From Bacilli bacterium (lineage in GTDB: Bacteria > Bacillota_I > Bacilli_A > RFN20 > CAG-288): a stretch of 11,108 nucleotides of DNA. The translations under genes and the position numbers were made by a program. Numbering within the stretch: position 1 is the stretch's first letter; each line of letters begins with the position of its first letter. The notes under the pieces were generated by a model, which was not told the origin of the DNA, searched no databases, and saw nothing but the letters and a program-made list of their open reading frames with translations. The stretch is taken from positions 1 through 11,108 of the forward strand of contig CAAGIQ010000209.1 in assembly GCA_900769965.1 (NCBI GenBank). The letters are read 5' to 3'. This document shows positions 5,613-11,108 of the stretch, piece by piece.

Positions 5613-6895
5613 AATTGCTCCTTCTTAAGAGTGTTAACTAAAGAAACGATATCGCGACAATCTAAAATTTCTTGAGTACGCTCTTTCATATTTTTTACGA
5701 TGACTTTGTTCTCGTTGTAGTCATCGAAGATCAACACGTATTTACTTCTCTGTCTATCAGCCATCTTCAAAGAACCGTTTAAGGCTTTTGAATAAGAAGA
5801 GGAATTGATCTTAAATCCATCTTCTCTTAACCTATAGGACAAAAGAACCGGTTTAATATCCTTTTTTGATCTCAAATCGATTATGAAGTAATCGTATCTA
5901 TAATTGACTTTATCTAGTATGTCTTTTTTTACCTCATCGCTAAGCGAAAGCAATAAACGTTCAACTCCATAAGAGAAACCTATACCTTCAAAATCGATGT
6001 TGCCGAGTTCCTTCATGAGGTTGTCGTATTGACCACCTCCACCAATAGCACCTAATTCCATGGAGAAAGGATCATATAGTTCAAATACTAAGCCTGTATA
6101 GTAATCTAAGCCTCTAACAAGCTTTGGATCTTCGATGTAGTTAATACCTAAATTATCGAGTACTTTTAAGACGTTTTGATATAGCTCCTTCTCTTCCTCA
6201 GAGATGTAATCGCTAAGTTTAGGAGCGTCTTTATTTATTTCGATGTCGTGATCGATTTTGCAGTCCAAGATACGAAGAGGATTGATCTCATATCTTCTCT
6301 TGCAGTCTTCACACATCGTAGAAATCTTGTCTTTATAGAAGTCTTTTAAGACTTTCTTATATCTTTCTCTCGAGGAGAAATCACCTAAGAAATTAATCTT
6401 TAGCAAGAGATTATGATTAAGTAACTCGCTAGCAGCGTTATAGAAAAGTAACAAGGCATCAAGTTGAGTTTGGAAGTCGATTTTAGCATCTAAGAACTCG
6501 ATTCCAAACTGGTTGAATTGACGATATCTACCAGCCTGTGGTCTCTCATATCTAAAGACAGGACCGTGGTAACAGTACTTCAAAGGAAGATCTGGTGAAG
6601 CGTATTGTTTATTCTCGATTACTGCTCTATTAATAGAGGCGGTGAATTCAGGACGCAATATGTAATCGTGTTCACCTTTGTTTTCGAGATGGAACATCTC
6701 TTTAGTAACGATATCGGTAGATTCACCTACTCCACGTGTAAATAATTTACCGTTTTCAAAAAGTGGAACATCGATCTTCTTAGCGCCAAAAGCAATAGCT
6801 TTTTCATCTAAGAAATTTAAAATGTAATCCAAAAAAACCTTGTTTTCGTTTAAATAATCGATGGTGCCACGAGGTTTTGTAATGATTTCAGCCAT
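5606..6895 (-). CDS. hisS: Histidyl-tRNA synthetase
   Basis: HisRS charges tRNA-His as a class II dimer. The 429 residues are the usual length. The start MAEIITKPRGTIDY fits the family. Motif 2 covers VFRYERPQAGRYRQFNQFG (113-131), the His-specific motif VRGLDYYTG (260-268) holds the catalytic arginine Arg261, and motif 3 is GIGFSYGVERLLL (304-316). A CxxC pair at 195/198 and Cys212 sit in the insertion domain, as in many HisRSs. Residues 330-429 form the anticodon-binding domain. Three normally conserved positions differ: LRPEGTA is LRPEFTA (80-86), RQFHQ is RQFNQ (125-129), and GGRYD is GGQYD (287-291). The ATG at 6895 has an AAAGGAA site and lies 11 bases after rel. No T-box leader precedes it, since it is internal to the operon. 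Confidence 0.96.
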   Translation of the reverse strand: MAEIITKPRGTIDYLNENKVFLDYILNFLDEKAIAFGAKKIDVPLFENGKLFTRGVGESTDIVTKEMFHLENKGEHDYILRPEFTASINRAVIENKQYASPDLPLKYCYHGPVFRYERPQAGRYRQFNQFGIEFLDAKIDFQTQLDALLLFYNAASELLNHNLLLKINFLGDFSSRERYKKVLKDFYKDKISTMCEDCKRRYEINPLRILDCKIDHDIEINKDAPKLSDYISEEEKELYQNVLKVLDNLGINYIEDPKLVRGLDYYTGLVFELYDPFSMELGAIGGGGQYDNLMKELGNIDFEGIGFSYGVERLLLSLSDEVKKDILDKVNYRYDYFIIDLRSKKDIKPVLLSYRLREDGFKINSSSYSKALNGSLKMADRQRSKYVLIFDDYNENKVIVKNMKERTQEILDCRDIVSLVNTLKKEQLC

Positions 6896-6906
6896 ATTAT
6901 TCCTTT

Positions 6907-9108
6907 CTAGTGTTGAACTCTATGAAGTTCGATAACACTTTTTATCTGTCTAATGTTTTGGAAGAGTTTTTCCAAAGTGTCGTTATCGTAGATAAGAACT
7001 GTACAAGATATAGTTGTCGTATTGTTATGCGAATGGAATTTAGCGTTGATGTTAATTAAAGAAGCGCCAATAGTATTAACCGCATTCATTATGTCGACTA
7101 ATAAGTTAGGTCTATCAGTACAATCGACTTGGAAATCGACTGGATACTTCTTCTTTTCAACGTTGTAATTCCACACGACATCGATAAGACGAGCTTTCTC
7201 GTTCTTGATGTTAGGACAATCTTTACGATGGACTTTAATTCCGTTTCCTTTAGTTATGTATCCTATGATTTCATCACCTGGAATTGGCGTGCAGCAGCTA
7301 GCCAAAGAGATCATGGCACTGCTTCCATCAGCTAACAATACCGAATCGACGTTATTCTTAGCTTCGTTAAGTCTCTGCTCTTTCTTGTTGATATCTTTGT
7401 TAAAATCAAATTCAACTTTTGTTTCAAGTTCAAAATAATCGATGATCTGTTGAGGAACGATGTTTTTAGAATTGATTCCAATAAACAAATCATCCACCGA
7501 TGATAATTTAAGAAGACTCAAAAGCTTCTTATCGTTAAGTTTTTCAAATCCTAAAGTAAGTTTTCTTTCCTTAAGCGAATCTCTTAAGGAGGCTTTACCC
7601 TTTTCGATTTGATCCATTCTTATGAATTCAGTATTTTGTTTTGCTAAATACTTTCTAATATGAGAACGGGCAAAACTCGATTTAGCTATGTTAAGCCATT
7701 CGGTATTTGGTGAAGCGCTATCCGAAGTTTTAATCTCTACCATATCTCCGGTTTTTAGTACTGTCGAAAGCGGAACTAGTTTATTGTTAACTTTGGCTCC
7801 AGCTAATGTGTCTCCGACTTTGGTATGAATCCTATAAGCGAAGTCGATCGGAGTTGATCCGTTTGGCAAAGATATTACCTTGCCTTTCGGAGTAAAGACG
7901 TAAACGTTAGCATCGAAGATATCGTGTTGCAAGGAATCGACATAATCTTTTGCAGTTTCATTGTTTGCTTGCTCATCGGTCATAGCGATGAAGTCTTTAA
8001 ACCAGTGAAGCTGAGATTCAATCTCCTTCTGTTCGCGTTTTGGATCATAGGAGATACCTTCTTTATAACGCCAGTGAGCAGCGACACCACCTTCAGCAGT
8101 TTCATCCATATCCTTAGTTCTAATTTGAATCTCGAAGACGTGGCCGTCACCTGAAAGAATCGTAGTATGTAAGGACTGATACATGTTAGGTTTTGGCATA
8201 GCGATATAGTCTTTAAATCTACCAGGAACTGGTCTAAATGCCGAGTGGATATGTCCTAGTACCTCGTAGCAGTTAGTCTCAGTTTCAGTGATGATTCTTA
8301 ATGCCATAATGTCGTAGATATCTTCAAACTTCTTGTGTTTAAGATACATCTTCTTGTAGATGGAATATATAGATTTAACACGTGAAGATATCTCGTATTT
8401 AATACTTGTAGCGCTCAATATCTCGATAAGCTTATCCTTGATGTGATTGATTGAAGTATATAAGTCTTCATATTCTTCATTCATCTCTTTTTCGATAGCT
8501 AAGAAAGCTTCTCTATCTAAATAGAACAAAGAAAGATCTTCTAGTTCAGTTTTAACCGAAGAGATACCTAGCCTATGAGCGATAGGAGCATAGACTTCTA
8601 AAGTTTCATTAGCGATGCGTTTTTGCTTAGTTTCCGGTTGGAATTGCAGGGTACGCATGTTATGTAATCTATCAGCTAACTTTATGATGATAACTCTGAT
8701 ATCGTTAGCCATAGCAACGAAGATTTTACGATGGTCTTCAGCTTGGAAATCGGTATTCTTGTAATCCGATAAACGAGTGATTTTAGTTAATGACTCAACT
8801 AGATAAGCGATATCAGGACCAAATTCCTTCTCGATTTCCTCTTTTGTAGTCGAGGTATCTTCGATGGTATCGTGTAATAAGCCAGCAACTATTGTCGAAG
8901 GACCAGCGTTTAAAGTAGAAAGAATTTGAGCTACACCTAAGACATGCGAAACGTAAGGGTCACCAGACTTTCTAAACTGACCCTCGTGTTTCTTATCAGC
9001 AAACTTATATGCTTTTTCGATCAAATCCAAAGAATCTTTTGAAGTGATGTACTTAGAATATATTTCTTTTACTTCATCAAATGTGTAGATCGCGTTCTTT
9101 ATTTCCAT
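6907..9108 (-). CDS. rel: Bifunctional (p)ppGpp synthetase/hydrolase, long RSH
   Basis: This enzyme makes and degrades the alarmone (p)ppGpp in response to uncharged tRNA on the ribosome. The 733 residues carry every module of a long RelA/SpoT homologue. The N-terminal HD hydrolase retains His55, His79-Asp80, Glu83-Asp84 and Asp146 (ADRLHN). The synthetase domain has YDIMALRI with Asp266, the RFKD motif (297-300) typical of bifunctional Rel rather than the EXDD of E. coli RelA, YQSLHTT (310-316) and Glu326 in EIQIRT. TGS spans about 398-460, the zinc-finger-like region contains Cys605, Cys606, His627 and Cys631, and a C-terminal ACT domain covers about 655-730. Both activities should be intact. 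It begins 3 bases after the apt stop, using a GAGG site inside apt, and precedes two synthetases whose failure it would sense. Confidence 0.97.
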   Translation of the reverse strand: MEIKNAIYTFDEVKEIYSKYITSKDSLDLIEKAYKFADKKHEGQFRKSGDPYVSHVLGVAQILSTLNAGPSTIVAGLLHDTIEDTSTTKEEIEKEFGPDIAYLVESLTKITRLSDYKNTDFQAEDHRKIFVAMANDIRVIIIKLADRLHNMRTLQFQPETKQKRIANETLEVYAPIAHRLGISSVKTELEDLSLFYLDREAFLAIEKEMNEEYEDLYTSINHIKDKLIEILSATSIKYEISSRVKSIYSIYKKMYLKHKKFEDIYDIMALRIITETETNCYEVLGHIHSAFRPVPGRFKDYIAMPKPNMYQSLHTTILSGDGHVFEIQIRTKDMDETAEGGVAAHWRYKEGISYDPKREQKEIESQLHWFKDFIAMTDEQANNETAKDYVDSLQHDIFDANVYVFTPKGKVISLPNGSTPIDFAYRIHTKVGDTLAGAKVNNKLVPLSTVLKTGDMVEIKTSDSASPNTEWLNIAKSSFARSHIRKYLAKQNTEFIRMDQIEKGKASLRDSLKERKLTLGFEKLNDKKLLSLLKLSSVDDLFIGINSKNIVPQQIIDYFELETKVEFDFNKDINKKEQRLNEAKNNVDSVLLADGSSAMISLASCCTPIPGDEIIGYITKGNGIKVHRKDCPNIKNEKARLIDVVWNYNVEKKKYPVDFQVDCTDRPNLLVDIMNAVNTIGASLININAKFHSHNNTTTISCTVLIYDNDTLEKLFQNIRQIKSVIELHRVQH

Positions 9109-9111
9109 ATA

Positions 9112-9624
9112 TTAAAGCCTCAAAAGTGATCTATATGGAACACCTTCAAGTACTCTAAATCCTTCTAACTCTTTTAGTTCGATTAAAGTGACGACACCGA
9201 CAACTTCAGCGCCTGCTTCTTCAACTAGTTGAGTTAGAGCTTTAAGTGTTCCTCCTGTAGCGAGTAAATCATCGACTAACACAACTCTATCTCCCTTCTT
9301 TATAGAATCGAAAGGAACTTCTATCGTTGTAGTATTATATTCTAAAGCGTAGGTTTTAGAATTGACTTTACCAGGTAATTTACCCTTTTTTCTAGCCATG
9401 GCAAAACCGATTTTTAATTTGTAAGAAATTGGTAAGCCAAAGACAAAACCACGAGATTCAGGTCCGATGATCAAAGTAGGATTAAAATCTTTTACAATCT
9501 CGGCCATATCATCGATGCATTGATGGAAAGCTTCACCGTTATGTAGCAAAGGTGAAATATCCTTAAAAGAGATTCCTGGTTTTGGAAAATCCTCAACAAC
9601 AGAAATATATTGTTCGTAGTCCAT
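9112..9624 (-). CDS. apt: Adenine phosphoribosyltransferase
   Basis: Apt converts adenine and PRPP to AMP in purine salvage. The 170-residue length is standard. The PRPP-binding motif VVLVDDLLATGGT is at 114-126, the family start shows FPKPGISFKDISPLL (13-27), and the flexible active-site region GPESRGFVFG (54-63) with RKKGKLPG (78-85) is intact. The ATG at 9624 follows a strong AGGAGG site. It is the first gene of the operon apt-rel-hisS-aspS-cshB. In many Bacilli apt precedes rel, linking purine nucleotide supply to alarmone synthesis, which consumes GTP or GDP. No riboswitch-sized leader is present. Confidence 0.97.
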   Translation of the reverse strand: MDYEQYISVVEDFPKPGISFKDISPLLHNGEAFHQCIDDMAEIVKDFNPTLIIGPESRGFVFGLPISYKLKIGFAMARKKGKLPGKVNSKTYALEYNTTTIEVPFDSIKKGDRVVLVDDLLATGGTLKALTQLVEEAGAEVVGVVTLIELKELEGFRVLEGVPYRSLLRL

Positions 9625-9650
9625 ATAATTTTCCTCCTAAACACCTTATG

Positions 9651-9679
9651 AGTATAGCATTAAAGAAAAATCATTTCTA
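9651..9679 (-). promoter_or_regulatory. Promoter of the apt-rel-hisS-aspS-cshB operon
   Basis: On the minus strand TGCTATACT is a clear extended -10 (hexamer TATACT at 9656-9651). TAGAAA (9679-9674) lies 17 bp upstream as a weak -35, compensated by the TGn extension. The transcript would start near 9644, leaving a leader of about 20 bases that holds only the AGGAGG site. There is no room for a T-box, PRPP or ppGpp riboswitch or an attenuator, so control must act on initiation or later. Confidence 0.6.
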
Positions 9680-9683
9680 TACG

Positions 9684-9705
9684 ATAATATATTTATATAT
9701 ATTAT
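9684..9705. repeat. AT-only palindrome between divergent promoters
   Basis: ATAATATAT (9684-9692) and ATATATTAT (9697-9705) are perfect 9 bp inverted arms around TTAT. The palindrome lies between the -35 of the apt operon (9674-9679) and the -35 of ispH (9708-9713), a position suited to a shared operator or a melting element. It contains only A and T, so chance is a serious alternative. Confidence 0.4.
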
Positions 9706-9707
9706 TT

Positions 9708-9737
9708 TTGAAAAATAGAGCCTATTTCTACTATAAT
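9708..9737 (+). promoter_or_regulatory. Sigma-A promoter of ispH
   Basis: TTGAAA (9708-9713), an 18 bp spacer and a consensus TATAAT (9732-9737) precede ispH. The start would be near 9744, giving a leader of about 15 bases with only a modest GGAAAGAGAG ribosome binding site. The sequence TTCTACTATA at 9726-9735 covers the -10 and is also present at the ispG promoter. Confidence 0.65.
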
Positions 9738-9759
9738 AGATATGGAAAGAGAGTGATAT

Positions 9760-10596
9760 ATGCCTAAATTTATTGTTCATTCACCTATAGGTTACTGCTT
9801 CGGAGTTAGTAAAGCTTTAGAAAAAACTCGAGAAACTATTTTAAATAATCGAGACAAACAGATAGTTTTATATCGTCCTTTAGTTCATAACAAGTACACT
9901 GAAAGCAAGCTCCTCGAGTATGAGAATGTCTCCATTTATAAGAGTGATAAAGCATATGATAAAGATGCTATTTTCATCTTTTCCGCCCATGGAATGAACG
10001 AGGATGACAAGGCGTTCTTAAAAAATAATAATTATATTAATTATATCGATACAACCTGCCCGTTTCTCGAGGAGACAAAAGATAAGATTCTCTCTTATTT
10101 AAGCGAAGATAAAAAGGTAGTTTTCGTTGGAAAAACCAATCATCCTGAGACAAAATTTATCACTTCTATCAGTAAAAAAATCAAATTTTACGATGTAAAA
10201 AATCTAAAAGAAATAACTTTTAAAGAAGATGAATACGTCATACCTCAATCTACTATTTCAAAAAACGATTTCGATATATTAAAGGAAAAAATACCAAATA
10301 AAGACCACCTACTAACCATATGTAGACAATGTCTTTATAGATGGGAACAAAGCTTAAAAGTAGAAAATAGCAATTCTTTATGTTTCTTAGTCTGTGGCGA
10401 CTCTTCTTCCTCTAATTCTATCGAATTTTATAACTTACTCGTCTCAAAAGGCTACTTAACTTACTTCGTTCAAAATGAAGAAGAAGCAACTAAATTAAAA
10501 AATGAACTATCTAAATATGAGACAGTTCATGTTGTTTCCGCTACTTCTTTCCCGAAAGAATTAGTCGATTCTATCGTATCTATATTAGAGAGCTAA
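9760..10596 (+). CDS. ispH: 4-hydroxy-3-methylbut-2-enyl diphosphate reductase IspH, divergent
   Basis: IspH (LytB) reduces HMBPP to IPP and DMAPP, the last MEP pathway step, with a [4Fe-4S] cluster. The three cluster cysteines are at 13 (GYCFGV), 100 (DTTCP) and 188 (TIC). Substrate-pocket residues are also present: His43 (LVHN), His77 (SAHG), His128 and the proton donor Glu130 (NHPE), Thr165 (QSTIS) and the SSNS motif (217-220). At 278 residues it is near the short end of the family. The segment after Cys188 reads RQCLYR where the usual form is ATxxR with one residue before it, and the C-terminal GAS-type motif reads VSATSFP, so this is a divergent member. The gene faces away from apt and its 3' end overlaps the oppositely oriented Nif3-like gene by 12 bp. 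Function is strongly supported by ligands and by ispG in the same window. Confidence 0.93.
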   Translation: MPKFIVHSPIGYCFGVSKALEKTRETILNNRDKQIVLYRPLVHNKYTESKLLEYENVSIYKSDKAYDKDAIFIFSAHGMNEDDKAFLKNNNYINYIDTTCPFLEETKDKILSYLSEDKKVVFVGKTNHPETKFITSISKKIKFYDVKNLKEITFKEDEYVIPQSTISKNDFDILKEKIPNKDHLLTICRQCLYRWEQSLKVENSNSLCFLVCGDSSSSNSIEFYNLLVSKGYLTYFVQNEEEATKLKNELSKYETVHVVSATSFPKELVDSIVSILES

Positions 10597-11108
10597 CATC
10601 TCTTTTTCATCATCGATAATTATGATCTCGAATTCGTTTGAGATCTTTTTTAGTTCTTCTGACATCTTCTCCATGAAGATTCTTTCGACCTCATGAGCGA
10701 TTTCTAGATAGTTAAATCCTCTATTTAAGATATCTCTTCTAGTGTGATGAGCGATGTCAGATGAGATAAGTACATCGGCTTTCTCCTCTATAGCGTATCT
10801 ATAAAAACTGCTACCTGCGCCACCGACAAAAGCAACTGTTTTAACTTTTTTAGAATTACCTTTACACATCAAAACATATGAAAGACATAACTTTTCTTTT
10901 ACATAACTAGCTAAGTCTTCTAAGCTCATCTCTTCTTTTAACTCGCCTATTCTAATGCCTTTAACTAACGAAGATCCTCTTAGGTTATCTAAGCCTAATC
11001 TTTCCCCTAGAGCATCGTTCATACCATCTTTATAAGCGTTATCAAAACATGTGTGAAACGAATATAAGGCGTAGCGGTTATCGTTAATTACTTTCTCGAT
11101 AACCTCGT
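10585..11108 (-). CDS. Nif3/DUF34 family metal-binding protein, 5' end outside window
   Basis: The reading frame is open to the right edge, so the visible 173 residues are the C-terminal part. The ATG at 11022 is internal: the 28 codons upstream of it read VINDNRYALYSFHTCFD and continue into GMNDALGERLGL, matching the Nif3 signature HTNLD...GVNDAL. Likely metal ligands visible are the His and Asp of FHTCFD, and AHEVE near the end (compare GHxxxE). VAFVGGAGSSF and ADVLISSDIAHH match the family core. The stretch between GMNDAL and GGAGSS is about 65 residues, so the extra CutA1/PII-like domain of the long form (such as B. subtilis YqfO) is absent here. Nif3/DUF34 proteins form dinuclear-metal hexamers whose activity is debated. 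In B. subtilis the homologue is next to ispH in the same direction; here it converges on ispH with overlapping stops. Confidence 0.88.
   Translation of the reverse strand, partial: EVIEKVINDNRYALYSFHTCFDNAYKDGMNDALGERLGLDNLRGSSLVKGIRIGELKEEMSLEDLASYVKEKLCLSYVLMCKGNSKKVKTVAFVGGAGSSFYRYAIEEKADVLISSDIAHHTRRDILNRGFNYLEIAHEVERIFMEKMSEELKKISNEFEIIIIDDEKEMLAL

Noticed and set aside
7129..7438. Two overlapping plus-strand frames
   Set aside because: Both are antisense to the C-terminal part of rel, without ribosome binding sites or conserved features.
7924..8154. Plus-strand frame of 76 codons
   Set aside because: Antisense to the rel synthetase-TGS region; its hydrophobic look comes from the complement of charged codons.
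9625..9650. Possible T-box or riboswitch before the apt-rel-hisS-aspS operon
   Set aside because: The predicted leader is only about 20 bases, too short for any such structure.
9582..9767. Plus-strand frame of 61 codons
   Set aside because: It overlaps the apt start and the ispH promoter and start codon; no ribosome binding site or family match.
11020..11022. ATG as the start of the Nif3-like gene
   Set aside because: The frame stays open upstream to the window edge and encodes conserved Nif3 residues there, so this Met is internal.
1..11108. UGA-as-tryptophan code suggested by absence of TGA stops
   Set aside because: Trp codons checked are TGG and no gene needs an in-frame TGA; TAA and TAG bias is expected in AT-rich DNA, so no recoding can be claimed.

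Overview
The window looks like chromosomal housekeeping DNA from an AT-rich Gram-positive bacterium. The protein families (UPF0154/YneF, long bifunctional Rel, CshB-type helicase) and the gene order point to Bacillota, probably class Bacilli, perhaps a fast-evolving uncultured branch near Erysipelotrichia or the relatives of Mollicutes. The placement is inference. Trp codons are TGG where I checked, and all ten complete genes plus the 3'-truncating-side end of the partial one use TAA or TAG stops, so nothing contradicts the standard bacterial code. I see no mobile element, CRISPR array, tRNA or rRNA gene.

Left part (1-1160, all minus strand): rpmG, efp and yneF lie in that transcriptional order, each followed by a recognisable intrinsic terminator. 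This is a translation cluster (ribosomal protein L33, elongation factor P) plus a small membrane protein. Position 1161-1431 is a divergent, AT-rich promoter region with no gene.

Middle (1432-2558): ispG on the plus strand, with a strong ribosome binding site and a promoter overlapped by four TACTA motifs spaced exactly 11 bp apart. It ends in a long composite hairpin that can serve as a bidirectional terminator against the convergent operon.

Main operon (9656 down to 2578, minus strand): apt, rel, hisS, aspS and a CshB-like helicase, tightly packed (3 bp gap or overlap to 11 bp gaps), starting from one promoter with an extended -10. It joins purine salvage, (p)ppGpp metabolism, two aminoacyl-tRNA synthetases and RNA remodelling, so it is a growth-control and translation operon. 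The apt-rel-hisS-aspS order is a known Bacilli arrangement; dtd, which lies between rel and hisS in Bacillus subtilis, is absent.

Right part (9708-11108): ispH on the plus strand diverges from apt and converges, with a 12 bp overlap, on a Nif3/DUF34 gene that runs off the right edge. ispG and ispH encode the last two [4Fe-4S] enzymes of the MEP isoprenoid pathway, and their promoters share a 10-base core.

I did not find a clearly new system. The points most worth checking are noncanonical residues in otherwise conserved enzymes (EF-P loop tip, AspRS HHPFT motif, HisRS motif 2, IspH signature), the phased repeat at ispG, and the terminator placed just before efp.
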